64,000 nucleotides of DNA from Acanthaster planci (Eukaryota; Echinodermata; Asteroidea; Valvatida; Acanthasteridae). Both the position numbers and the translations under genes were made by a program. Below, in pieces: positions 1 to 12,700 of the stretch. Below the pieces are notes generated by a model that was not told where the DNA came from, searched no databases, and saw only the letters and a list, made by a program, of their open reading frames with translations. Location: assembly GCF_001949145.1 (NCBI RefSeq), contig NW_019091385.1, positions 1,616,046 to 1,680,045 on the forward strand, given 5' to 3'. Position 1 is the first letter of the stretch, and every line of letters begins with the position of its first letter.

Positions 1-34
1 ACAGTCACAGTCAGATAGTGTATTCGTCTCTTCA

Positions 35-353
35 TTAAGCCCATACCTTCTTTTCTCCCCTCTCCAAATTCTCAACAAAGGACTCCTGGCCTCCCAGAAC
101 GAACTTCTCCAGGAAGGCCTCTTCTGAATCCTGTTTCTGGGAGGGCATCCCAAGAATTATCTTCTCATCGTGGTCATGCGCATGCCGGTGAGCGTTGACC
201 ATGTTAACCTTCCATGGTTTGTCCTCGACAGATTCACGCAATTCAACATGCTTTGCCTGGGAGTTGGTGGTCAAGCTTGAGATGTCTCTGTCTTCTGAAG
301 GCACTGATCGTTTCTTTGCCCTTCGAAGCATTTCATACAATTCTTTCAAAGCC
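35..353 (-). CDS. Partial exon of an unrecognised minus-strand gene
   Basis: An open frame of about 100 codons runs leftward from near 353. It has coding-like composition: basic near its start (RRAKKR), then charged with a His-rich stretch (HRHAHDHDEK). The right edge may be a splice acceptor (rc TTTGAAAG at about 354-361), though its pyrimidine tract is weak; the first in-frame ATG is at 331-329. The left edge is either a donor (rc AAG|GTATGG at about 43-48) or the in-frame stop at 35-37. I do not recognise a family. The gene lies head to head with the NDPK gene, about 500 bp away, so the two may share a promoter. It could be a chance ORF; the 110-codon length and charged composition argue mildly for a real exon. 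Confidence 0.35.
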
Positions 354-659
354 AACAATAAACACAATACATGTACTTAGCACTAATAACTCTGCGTCTT
401 AAGACAGCTCATTAGTGTACCGCTGAACAACCAAACAACACAGTACGGCCGCCACATGTCCATCATATAAGAGCGCCGCCAACGGCGAATGGTTTCAAGT
501 AAACCATCGACGGCTGTTTTGCACATGTCTTGCAGTCGCTTATGTGCACAGAGAGCCAAACCAGTCCAGGCTGTGTATATTTTTCTATTTAACATACGCA
601 TATAAATAAAGCACTCTATTATCCCAAATAGATCTCTTTTGCCCAAACTGTACCTTGTG

Positions 660-832
660 TTTGCTGTTACTCCATTTTATGTGTGAACATAATCACCACG
701 TGATCAGATAAAAAGGATTTTTAAATGTCTGGTTTCCGACTCGAATAACATGCGTGAAAAACAAATGGGCTACTGAGACGGAGCTTAGACTAAGGAAGTT
801 CTCTTGCAAGTTGCCGGCTGCCGGTCGTCCAC
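660..832. promoter_or_regulatory. Probable promoter / 5' UTR region upstream of the NDPK gene
   Basis: This is the interval between the possible minus-strand gene and the NDPK start. It becomes locally G+C- and CpG-richer toward 815-832, just before the first ATG. A CACGTG E-box lies at about 697-702. No TATA box is obvious. A divergent promoter is inferred from position only. Confidence 0.3.
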
Positions 833-3800
833 ATGATCGCCACTGTCCTCGCTTTTTTCTCGTTTATTTACCGCACCAAGATGACAGACGCGAAGAAGGA
901 GCGCAGCTTTATCATGGTTAAGCCCGATGGCGTGTCGCGGGGCCTGATTGCTGAGATCATCAAGCGATTTGAGCAGAAGGGCTTCACATTGGTGGCTGCC
1001 AAACTCGTAAAGGTAGGCCTGCTGCGTTAGTGCACCGTGCTAGCTCTACTATGTCCTATTAAAACATGACTAACGCTCCACTCAGTAGAGCTAGCAAAAT
1101 ACGTCGTCCGCGGGAGTATAATTTCAACACAGCATTTATAGAATTCATGATACAAGGCACTTGAGCTGTCTTCGTCAGGTAAAAATGTGAGAAAAAAACT
1201 GTTGAAAAAAATTTCGCATAGGCCTAGTACTTAGTAGGAGGCCTCGAGGACTTTCATACTCTGGACATTAGTCGCATGCAATGTAGATGTCGTCCAACCT
1301 GGGCTAGCGTGAGTGTTGCTTTTTTACAAGTATGACTGCACGCCAGCGCGGCATAACCCCCCCAGAACTGTGTGGTCCGCCCTGCTCCCATGACTTCGGA
1401 CCCCATTCTGGCATGTCTGGGGGTAGGCGTGGCAAAGACATTGAAAGAGGATGCGTTCAGGGAAGGTGGGGGGCATTGGCAGGGTGAGAGGATTTGTTTC
1501 AGTGATTACGACACTCAGGAGGTGGTAGGAAAGTTATCCCACAACTGTTCGTGGGAGCGGGATGGACGACAGATCCCACAGTTCTTGGGGTAGGAAGACT
1601 TTAATCAAGTCAGACTTACGTTGCTCTTCCCAGTCTGTCATCCCTTTGACCTGTGCAAAGTACCTAGTTGTTGCACTCAGCAGCTTGCATAACCCTAAGT
1701 TATAAGGCACCCTAATTTAATAGCCTTTCTTGTACAATGTATGTCATACGTCACCAGTTAGTAAGTCTGACTTGATGGATAAACCTATCAGACCCCCTGC
1801 GGTGATATGTAGTTATTCATAATTGCATATGAACAACGTGATCTTTCATAATGTATACAGAATTTCCTCCAATCAAAGTAGACTTGTAGACTTGTTCATT
1901 ATTATGCAGGTATGAACGATGTAAAAACAAGTCTGGCAGTGTGATTGCTGCTACACTTTTGGTACATGTAGATGAGCCCATTCACTGCGTACAAATGGTT
2001 GGTAGAGTCGTCAAGTCAGAATTTCTCAACTCACAGTAATAAGTGGACACAAGAGGGCAAGAAGCAAGTAACTCTGCGCAGTGTTAAAAAACCTCTATAT
2101 CCAAAGCATAAATGTTTACGCAGATCAACATTGCAGGGGATCCTGACTTGTTCAGGTCTAGGGGGTAGTGGGAAAATTTGATGCATCATGCAAGGTCTCA
2201 GTTTTCTAACGGACCAATTCTTGTTTCAGAAAAGCTAGGCCCCTAGTATTTTATAATTTTGTCTAGCATTCAGTGCTTTTCCTTCCTCCATGGTGTTACT
2301 TGCCCTTGCTCACAAAGTTACATTTAACTTTGTTAGGCTACTATGATTTGGCATCGTGTTTCATCAGCTTGGGAAGAGTTCCAAATATGGACACCAGTAG
2401 TTATTCCCTACAGTGACCAATTAGTCATCTTAAAGCTAAAGTATGTCCAGAACAGTTCAATTTAGGAGGGAAAAAACCAAGTTGTTTCCTTAGAAAACAC
2501 TTAAAAATTGTCAGACCAGTCTCATAGGGTTTCTGCACAGGGTGTCAAGCGGCATCCGTATATGGAGTTGTGACTGTTATGCCCCACCTATACATGTAGC
2601 ACCCTGTAGAGACAGTCCCAACTACAGTGCTACAGTTGGGCTGCCCCAACTATGGCCAGCAAGTCTATAAGTATCTCATTTCTGCAGGCACAAGTTATTC
2701 ATATGAATGAAATGATTTTGGCACATAGTGTGGCACAGACTGGCAATCTGTGCTGTAGTAAATATTTACCTGAATACATTAGCATTGCAGTGTGGCCTTT
2801 TTATAAGAAAAGAAATCAACCGAGTGAACTATTTAAATGGCTGTTCAGTAGTCCTGTGGCTTTTTGAAAGTAGGTTTATAGAGTTGAAATCATCTTTAAG
2901 AATTCTAGAATACAAATAAAAATTCATACAGAACAAATAAAAACTTTCCATGTGCACTTACATGGAATCCATTGTCCGAACGTGCATACACATCCACGAT
3001 TCTGTATTTTTTTCACCTTAAAAAGTTTATTTAGAACAGAATATATGTAGAGATAGCACTTGAAAGAATGAAACATATTTTTTCCTTCATAAGTATGGTA
3101 CATGCGTGTCCAGAAAGGCATGCACCTGTACAAGTTTTCTGTCGGGCATGTTTCCATTTTTAATGTCTTTTGCCGAAGATCTCATTTCATTGAGTCTTCA
3201 ATAATTCAGAGCATGCAGAATTGCTGACTAAGTGAATTTCTGTCCACAAGGGCCAACCTACAATAGGTGGCTTCCCGAACCATCAAACAAAATTAATAAT
3301 TAATGAGTAGCCATACACGTCCAATCAGTGCTGCCATTTTATTAATTCATTAATTCAAGGCTGACTAAGAATAAACCCTTAAGCAGAGGGTTTTCTTTTT
3401 TTTTAATGAGAAGTATGGCCTTTGCTCTCGTGTACATGTGATGTTGTAGGCACACGAACACGCCTGAGTATTGTACTGCTTCATTATACATGTATAAATT
3501 GATCAGCACACGCAAATTATGGCTGTCCACAAATCATGTACATTTATTGTGAAGATTTCCACAGTCTCTTTAACACTAATCCTTCTGCAGGTAATTCCTG
3601 GTGCATGTTCCCCACAGAATTTCAACAGAAAAAGATGTTTTTCCAAAAGATTTCAAAAGCTGAAAGTTGTTTTGTTCATGACTTGGAGGACCCAGATCCA
3701 GCAGTCATTCTGGGGGGAACCCAGCATGAGGCTATGAGCCGTGAAGGATGAACAGTTGGAAGAAGTTGAAAGGGAAAAATGTGATACTAAAATTAACCCT

Positions 3801-5622
3801 GGGAATATAAATGCAGACAGGAACTGAAAGGGAGTACAAAATCTTAACAGCAGGAGTGTACTGTAGGTCAAGTGCATGCACCCGTGTATTGTATGAAAAC
3901 TCTAACATCCATCAAAGACCAACAACTAACCAAGATGATTCCTTGCAGTGACAAAGTCCAAAGTCAATTTCTTAGTATGTGTTTTTATACGTACACTCCA
4001 AAAAGGATCTTTGTAGTATAACAGAAAAGATACATGTAGATGTTCATTGCACAAGTAAGTCACATTTTTATATTTTGATATTTTTATTTACAGAACTATA
4101 TTTTTTTCTTTTGAGTTTTTCCTGCAGAAGCCTTTGTATGCATCATCTCTCTATAGAGAGAAAGTTTTTATTCATAAATTATGAGTAGACAGTGTGACTG
4201 CTCACTGACATTTCCATATGAGCCTATCTCTGATTCCCAATTATCAAAGAAAAATTATCAACATGATCAAAGATGAAGTAAATGGGATCAGGGATGTGCT
4301 CTCATATCCTTGATTAAAGCTGGCCAAACTGTGGCAGAGAAAACTTTTCTTGCTATCACTCATTTATCAACCAAGTCATCATCCCCCCCAAATGGCAACC
4401 TTTCCAACTTTGAACATAGCATTCAGGGTTCATTCAGGGAATGACATGCCAGCTGCCAATCATAAAACAAGTGAAATTAGAGATTCATAATTACTGGAAT
4501 GTTGTCATCCTTGCTGCAGGCCTCGCCGGAGCTTGTCCAGCAGCACTACTACGACCTCAGGGAGAAGAAGTTCTACAAGGGACTGTGTGCCTTCATGTCC
4601 AGTGGTCCAGTCTTCCCCATGGTGTGGGAGGGCAAAGGCGTGGTGGCTACCGGCCGTACCATGCTGGGGGAAACAGACCCTGTGAGTTTCAATCCTTGAA
4701 CTTAGGAAATAGCCATCCAACTACGTATCAGTTCCTTTCTGGGGGAAACAGACCCTGTGAGTTCCAATCCTTGAACATGGGAAATAGCCATCCAACTACG
4801 TATCGGTTCCTTTAAAGAGGCCCCTTACTTGTGCAGAAATGTGGATGTAGGGAACTAATGCAACTTATTAGATCAGGGTTCTAGGCAGTAAGCTAGGGAA
4901 TTGACAGGAGAAGGGAATTTTTGAATTTTTATAACAAGCAACAGTTTCCTGAGACAATTCATCGCATGCACTTTCTTGTTGGTGTGTGCCTGGTACAGGG
5001 TACTCATGCACTTTTAAAATGGAGTTTAGCAGATCTGTAGGATATACAGGGTTCAGGGTGCCTTTGGCTTCAAAGTTTGGTTAAGCCCCAATATTTGTGA
5101 CAAACACTTGTGCAGAAAATGGAAGACACGGCAGTTTTTAGGCTATCCTGTGTGGCAATGAATCAGGAAGGGAAATAATAGCATTTGTGTTCTTCAGCAG
5201 TACACTTTACAACAGTAACCTTATTCAAAAGCACTGGCATGTTCTGGGTCTGCCAACATGAGGTCTGGTAACTTAAATGGTGGACGTCTTGGTTCTGCTC
5301 TGACTTCTACTCAAGTTGCCTGAGAAATATTTAATACATGTATCCAGTTCTCTGCGAGAACATACATTCATACATGCTTTGTCAAAAGACACTTTCATTG
5401 CCTGTTCTTACCTGTCATTTATCATGACTGTATTTTGTTCTTTATAACCAGGCCAATTCCAAGCCAGGTTCCATCCGCGGCGACTTCTGTATCGACATTG
5501 GCCGCAACATCATCCACGGCTCAGACTCCGTGGAGACGGCCAAGAAGGAGATAGCTTTGTGGTTCAAGGAGGAGGAGTTGGTTGACTGGACCCCTGCTGC
5601 CTACAGCTTTGTCTATGAATAA
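833..5622 (+). CDS. NME: Nucleoside diphosphate kinase, group I (NME1-4 type)
   Basis: Three coding exons, 833-1012, 4520-4681 and 5452-5622, joined at phase 0 with GT-AG introns, give 170 codons before TAA. The enzyme moves the gamma-phosphate between nucleoside triphosphates and diphosphates through a phosphohistidine. Visible marks are the KPDGV motif near the N-terminus and the active-site signature [10 protein letters not shown] (His136, equal to His120 from the second ATG), close to human NME1 His118. The protein ends ...FVYE, as animal group I enzymes do. The first ATG (833) adds 16 residues, [16 protein letters not shown], hydrophobic like the membrane-anchoring N-terminus of human NME3. 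The second ATG (881) has A at -3 and would give a 154-residue cytosolic form. The first ATG has a poor context (C at -3), so leaky scanning is plausible. NME1-4 split within vertebrates, so a one-to-one name is unsafe. Confidence 0.95.
4664..4813 (+). repeat. 75-bp tandem duplication copying the NDPK exon 2 donor
   Basis: Units 4664-4738 and 4739-4813 differ at only four positions. Each begins CTGGGGGAAACAGACCCT followed by GTGAGT, so the last 18 bases of coding exon 2 and its 5' splice site are present twice. Using the second donor would read into an in-frame TGA at 4697-4699. Confidence 0.93.
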
Positions 5623-6840
5623 GTGTAGCATGAGTGGCATTCAGAGAGCATTGATGTAAATTGCCCTCGGTACCAAATAGGAGTTTTTACAGCTTTGCAG
5701 TTTTGAAAGATAGGATTGTCACTTTGTGTGATAGAGAAATCAGCGTGGTTCCAAAATTCTCTCCAACTCAGCATTTTTACTAGTGAGTCAGGGTCTGTGA
5801 CTAATTCAGGTTAGCATTGGGTCTTTACAGTCATTTGTAGCATTTTGATTAGATGTTCAGGTCAAACCTAGCCATCTGATTGGGCATGTTATCTGTGGAA
5901 TCACAAAGTCATAGTCATAATCAAACCTCATCCTGTTAATGTCCATCTTTTAGTGTCAGATTATTACAATTTAGCACATGTACCCTTCTCACACAAGTGT
6001 ATGTAAATGCATGTTATACGAGATACAAGTACCCCAAATGTTGCACCTTCATGTCACGCCAGTTGAACTTATTTAAAAGGTTACAATTTGACAATAATTT
6101 GACAAACATGTATGCATCACTAAGTCCTTAGGGGGGCCATCATAGTCTAGGTACAGCATAACATTGGAAAAAGTGGAACAGTTCAGTTGTTGTGTGCAAT
6201 AGTTACACATTATTTTGTAAGGTGAAAGATTATGGATCATGTTCCAGCTTGTAGTGTGCCTAATGTGCATGTTCATGGTAGCACAGTTGCTATTTCGCTT
6301 CCTCCGTGTAGTTTGCATAAAATCACTTTTTGTTTTCAACTTTCCACAAAACAAAAGCTTCCAGTTATCTTGTGTTCAAGATTTTACATGTATAGGTAAT
6401 AACTGAACAATACATGTACCTTGTTTGCATACTAACCATGTGAAATGGGCCAGCTGTGCCCAAGGCTAAGTGGGAATTAAAAGTACATGTGGTCATGCTC
6501 AAGCACCAGTCAAAGATCAAAATATACAAATGTGTACTTCAAAAGCTTGGAATATGCGCTATGTGGAGCCAATTTCCAGTTCCATTTATTCCTCAATTCC
6601 AAGCTTACATAAGTAATCAAATAACTTACAAAAACTTGTACACTTTTCCATTTTTGAATAATTAAAATCAGCCTTTAATAATACACAATTTGCATAAAAC
6701 CAGAACTGTGACTAACTTATTTCAGTGTCAGCTACTTAATGGTGATCATGGATTAGTTCAGCCAGAGATGCTTTCACAGGGTGATGGTATTTATCATGTC
6801 AAAAGGTGATTTGCACAATAAAGATGTTGTGTTGTGATCT
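5623..6840 (+). other. Probable NDPK 3' UTR with poly(A) signal
   Basis: No coding exon is seen after the TAA at 5622. The first clear AATAAA downstream is at 6817-6822, followed within about 10 bases by a GT-rich stretch (GTTGTGTTGTG), as expected of a cleavage/polyadenylation site. This gives a 3' UTR of about 1.2 kb. Confidence 0.5.
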
Positions 6841-9755
6841 GAATTAATAAGTTTTGTTTTGATGTAGTGTCCATTGTCCAATGTTAACCTTTTATAAAAC
6901 AGCATTTTCTTTAATGGGGGAAATCTCCCGTGTCCCAGTATTAATCTTAATTAATGGAACTTGGCATACATGTAAGAACATCCATAATGAGTATATGTGT
7001 GGTGTTTCAGTTCAATCCAACAAAGCATGCTAAGGGTCCTCTAATGGTAACATTTCATATAACCATACTTCATATCATCATAATTGACCGCACGTCAGTG
7101 GAAAAAACTGATGTCTTTCTTGTATTGTTGGTATGAAAAAAATGGTGGTTGAGGATACTCAAGAAAATGTTCAGTGCGTCCTTCATCTTTTAAGGTAAAA
7201 ATCCCCAATTGAATCTTTCAGTACTTTCATGGAGATAGGACAGAAGTGATAAGCCACAATTACTGATGAAACGTGGACTGATGTTTCAATTTTATTTCCA
7301 AAAATCGTACCATTGCACACCTGCAGATAATCCATGTGTTGGTTCAATTTTCGACACCAATACACCAAATTGGATGGTGATTCCAAATTTGACTAAAGCT
7401 ATGGGTTTTGTATCTAGGCAGACCAAGAGACAAATACTGGTGGGGTATGAGCAACTAAATAACACACACGATGAATGGACAAAGTATCATATGCATAGAA
7501 TCCTCTCAAACTGATGTTGCTTTGAGACTGACCAATCAGCATTGATTATTGGAGATTTATAAAACCACTGCATATGAATGAGAAGCACCTATGTTTTCAT
7601 TGGTTAACTCACTTGAGTCACCACTTACTTTATGGCATGGGGCAGGTCTACATGCACTGCCCTTGCTCTGGTCGGTTCTGTCATCTGACCGCAAAACCAC
7701 AGGGGCTACTTGATTTGTGCTTTGAGATTTATTGGGGGTCATCCTGTTAATGACCGCATTAAAGTTAGTACAACTGTATTTAATGATGGTGATGCACATA
7801 AACACTTGTCAAAACAGTATTCAACATGACAAAACTTTCGCAAAAAGTACAACAGTGCTGGAAGAAAGAATCTGGGATTAAATTACAAAAATTCTATTCA
7901 GTTGCCACCAGAAGTATATACAAATGCTCCAGATAGGTCATATGATTCAAAATATACTGGTTCCCACTCTGGATCTGTTGATACAAATGTACAAAACCTA
8001 CAAAAATATAGATTGAAATTTTCTGTTTTGTAGGTAGTTTTAAATATCAACTCAGTTAAGAAAGAATGATGCTAATATCTTACTAAGAAGAAAAAACAAA
8101 CAGAAAGTCAGCCTTTCACCACAAATTTCAATGGACAAACACGCAGTAAGAAGAGAACAAAATAAAGTACTAACCAAGCAAGCTCTTTGCTACATCAATA
8201 TTTGGGTGGTTCTGAGTTAGACTGGTTAAAGCAGCATTCTGACCTGTGAGCCCTACTGGCCTTTGGAGGGCAATAAACAAACAGGTGGATCTAGATGTAC
8301 AGTAACAAAGGTACATGTAGGAACTTTTCTCTTAAAAACTTCATCGCCTGCTGGAGATTTGAAAAGCAATGCAGAGAGGATAGGCTTTTGACATTATATG
8401 CAAGCAGAGGGCACTATTCAACGTGGACACAGGGGTTGACTGGACATACTCGGTGCAGATAGGGCTGTTCATGCAAGTTTTTTCCTGCCAACATACTGTG
8501 CAGCGTAATTGAAAGTTAACACTTGTGAATGGGATAGGAATGTTATGTGACAAGAGTTCCTCATTAAATTCACATTTCACAAGGTGTGAGAATGTTTTTC
8601 CACTTGTGTGAAAAGGTGTGAAAATGTTTTCCCAACCCCCGTGAAGCGAAAAAGTGTGACAAGGAGTTCTCATTCCCAGGTTGACCCCTCAATTGCGGTG
8701 TGCAGTAGGCTGTGAGGGGAGTGACTGGGACCTCATGCCAATGACTTCTGCAGTCACAGCCCTAACCTTCAGACACATGATTTGCTGACAAGACTGCTGT
8801 ACTAATGATGAGAACAATCACTAGCTAGGAGAGTGTCATGCCCCCCAGTCCTCCCTCTGAAGCTCCTGCAAGTTGTCTAATTCGCTTAGCAGTGGTTATA
8901 ATCGCCCCTACCAGGTACATGTGATTAAATTATTAGTGATAAATTCTTTGAGCTTATCCACAATTTTCAAAACTCAGGCCGTGCTCATTGACTTAAGAAC
9001 AAGAAGCCCTTGATACATCCAAGACATTTAGAAAAAAACCTAAGGAATGGTACAGGAAGAATTCCAATAGGGCCTAAGGTAATGTGTGCAATGCACCTCT
9101 GAAGCTAGGGCATCCTGACCTGTGGTAAACTACACTGTACTGGTTTTTTAAGATCCACAGAATCAATCCACAAAAACTAAATTGCAAATGATATCACCAG
9201 TCCTCTAAGGTAGGTTAAGCAAGCAATAGGTTCAGAAGACAAGCTAACAGACTTGCGCAGCACTTCAACCCAAGATTTTGCCCACCACCAGCACAATGTT
9301 CTGAGCACGCCATGCTCAGGGCTTTAACCAGAGCTTTACAGGGAAGCCTTTAAAGGTTTATTCAACCAGGACTCGAACCCACAACCTTCTGCAAACTAGA
9401 GCAGGCTTCTTGGCCACTTAAGCAATCAACAAACGCACCTGGAATTGGCAACAGAGTTGTGACATGCGAAGGAAAGCAACGAGGTAACTTCAAACCTGAC
9501 TATCCCAATTCATGCATCTACAGCCTCTGTATCAGCACTATTACAAAACTACAAGTACAATTCAGTGTCTCCTCAAAAGTCAGTGTGCATAGTCAGAAGA
9601 ATGCATTACATGCATATGAAAGAATTGCATAAACACTTTGGCAAATACCTGTCACTACATGGCAACCTGGTTATCATCTGAATATGCCACTCTCGATATT
9701 GGATTTATTTGTTTGTTGATTCAGTAAAATTAATCATATATTTCCGCTGCACATG
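6841..9755. other. Convergent spacer between NDPK and SNX25
   Basis: I see no exon with credible splice sites or family similarity. The stretch holds AT-rich unique sequence, scattered ACATGT motifs and one tRNA-like repeat (9355-9425). The SNX25 3' UTR occupies the right end; the nearest minus-strand AATAAA (TTTATT on the plus strand) is at 9704-9709, 47 bases past the stop codon, with others further on at about 9357 and 7727. Confidence 0.5.
9355..9425 (-). repeat. Possible tRNA-derived SINE head (A and B boxes)
   Basis: On the minus strand a B-box-like GGTTCGAGTCC (9369-9379) follows an A-box-like TTGCTTAAGTGG (9414-9425). Order and orientation fit an internal RNA polymerase III promoter. 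It does not fold into an obvious full tRNA, so a decayed SINE is more likely than a tRNA gene. Confidence 0.4.
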
Positions 9756-12700
9756 TTACTGGTCTACTCCATCAATGTCATCATCTCTGGTACCCAAGTC
9801 TTCCACTGTCAGCGTTTCCTGGCCAACCGCTTCAGTCCTAGTACCACCTGGGCTACCGTCCTCTTGTGGATTCACTCCAATGTCGTCCAAGTCATCTTCC
9901 CTGCCATCATCTGTGGCTCCATTATCATCATCATTGTCATTCTCATCATTATCATCCCCATCAGCCACATCATCTTCATCCTCTTCAACCTCATCCCCCA
10001 TGATTCCCCTCTCTTCCTCCCGGTCTTTTTCATTTCTTGTCCCTGCCTCCTGCAATTTGTCGGTCTTTTCATCTTCTTCCTCCTCATTATCCTCCTCCCT
10101 CTGTTGCTTGGCAACTGCCTCCCCTTCTTTCATCTTCTTCTCTTGGAGTTTTCTCTCTTCCTCCTCCAGATGCTCAAGTAGCCTTGGGTCTTTTAGCTCC
10201 GGGCAGACCTCAATCAGCAGCAACTCAATGAGATTCTGTCAATGAAATGTTCAAAGATAAACTCTTTGCAAAGTTCCAAACAAGATAATACACTCACAAG
10301 CATGAAACCAACACTCTTTCCTAGCTAAGGATCAAAAGAAAAAATAAAAGTGGTCTTGTAAGTGATTTTTAGCAAAATATTTATCCAAATCTGGAAGTGG
10401 ATGCTTCGACGAACAAATGAGGTACATCACTGGACTCCACAGCCTCATAAATGGGGTACCCCTGGTGAAGCAGGTAAGAAGACTGATAACCTCTACTCAC
10501 ATACAACAGATGCTTGTTTGTTCTTGTGTCTTGGAAGGCTTCAAACACCTTGATGGCACCCAGACGGCTGTTGGTCTTCCCGAGGAGGGACTGCAGAAAA
10601 TCTTAAATGACAGAAAGGACAAGCTCACTCAAAAAGTACATCTTCAGGATATGCTATTCCAGAGTGAAGGTGGGCTTGGGCATAACAGCCGGTTCCATGA
10701 AATGCAAGTGTGCTGCTTACTAGGCCCTCAAGATCAATCTCAACACAATTCCCTCCAATTATCTGCAAAACAAATCCCGGAAAAAGGCATATCTATGTTT
10801 ATGGATTAACCACTTCTTGTCAGGTAGAGTTTGCAAAAGCAGGACGCGTTGCAAGGCAATATTTCATGATTTTTCGTTTTCAAAATTGTTTAAAAAGTTC
10901 ATAACTTCATTTACTGGATGCTTATACCCACACGAATGACTGTCTGGTGGCTACTCGAATCTGACAGGCAACCTCCATTGACGCCCGCATATTACAGCCA
11001 GGCCTACCACCTAGTAAAGAGAGCCCACATTGTGCGGTGTCCCATAATTTCCTTTGTTCCGGAAATTGGCCCAGTACGTTGATGGATGGTGGTGTTGTCT
11101 TTACAAATGCAGCCAGATTAGCATGAAGCGATATTGTATCGCTCATCTCTGATCTCTGGAGTGCTGGAGCACTTTTGTTCCCACTGATAATCCATGGGCA
11201 CTGAACGCGGCAAGCAATGGTATACCTCCAACTTATGCCAGCACTCTGTGCTGACAACATATGAACCTTGATTGGCAAGTCCTAGCAGCTAAGCCTTTTG
11301 TTCCAAGCTCGGTCTTTGTTACAAGGCCCAGTTCTTCTGTTCTGATTTTGGGCAACCCGGCCATTTGGCCAGTGTCTCCAGTACCAGGAACCCCGGCACT
11401 GAGTGGTTAAATGACAACAAAGTTATTATTATAACAAACACAGACACATCGATACCCTGCAACCGCAACACAGCCCTATTTTAGTGGAAAGCTTTATCTC
11501 ATATTAAAGTCATGCTGACAACAAGTAAGCACATAAAATGTCATAGATGATGGTGTGTCCGTGCCAAAGATAACATTTGTTTCCGTAGTGTCAAATGTGT
11601 GCAGACCAGTCTGTGCAGTCCCATCACAGTAGCTGTCATGAGAGTTCACACATTGTCATGCTATTCCTGTACACTACCCACAACATCAAAGCCAAAAAAC
11701 CGAAGTCATGCCAAAATTACTCAGGACACGTGTCTACGGGAAGAGTATGAAGCCACTAGCTAAAAATAGCTTTCATAAAGGTATGTGTTAATTTTAGCCA
11801 TAGCCAAGTAATTTGGACATATCTACCAGAAATGAAGTTTCATTACCTGGGACATACTGTAGGAATTTTTCCCGGGCTTTCTTCTTCATCTTGTCGCATT
11901 CCTCCTTGCTGGGCAACGGCTGGGCAGGTGCCAGCTTGCCCTTGGGCCAGATGGTCTCTTGAAGAGTGCGTATGTAGTAGATGATCATTGGTTCTGACAC
12001 AATCCACTCCACGGTCTCTCTCAACTGCCTGTGCAGGCACAAGTGAGATGTTCATATATCATCAAGTGAGAAATTATACAAGGCTCAAAGACACTTTATG
12101 GTGAATACATCAATGAAAGACAACATCAGCAAATTCCAGAGAGATATGATGTTCTGCAGGTTATGTCCAAAACAATCAACATTTTGATATTGCTGAAATA
12201 CAGTACTTTCCTGGAGCAGTTGTTCTCCTGAAATTATCTTCAACAATTTTTATTAACTTTAAAAGCTCACTGACAGCTTAACAATGAACACAAATTCAGC
12301 ATTTGACATGTCTGTTTTCCTTTTAAGAGCACAGCAGCGCCACATCATAAAAAACAACACTGTACAATGTTCAAAATATTGCTAATCTAGAGAGAATAAT
12401 TATACATTTCATGTCTGAATGCCGGTTAACTCCAAACACACTCGTCGGTCCCACAGAGGCACATATTTCATCTTTGTATAACAAAGTGATGCAATATTTT
12501 GAGGGGAAACGTACTTGTTGATGGTGCCACCAAAAGTTGACTGCACAAAGAATATGAGTTTCTTGCGTAGCCATTTGAACATCCCACGCAGCTCAAAGAT
12601 CTCGCTGATCAAAGCATAAATGGGCTCGGCTGTGGAGTCCCATCTGTCTTGAGTACTACTGGGGAAGAGAGATTAAAAACAGTCACATACCCAACAGCCT

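Noticed and set aside
383-646. 87-codon minus-strand ORF upstream of the first partial exon
   Set aside because: No homology or splice context; probably 5' UTR or promoter sequence.
9355-9425. Genuine tRNA gene
   Set aside because: A and B boxes are present, but acceptor and anticodon stems do not pair convincingly.
9709-10245. 178-codon Ser-rich plus-strand ORF
   Set aside because: Antisense shadow of the acidic SNX25 last exon (GAT/GAG codons read as ATC/CTC/TCC).
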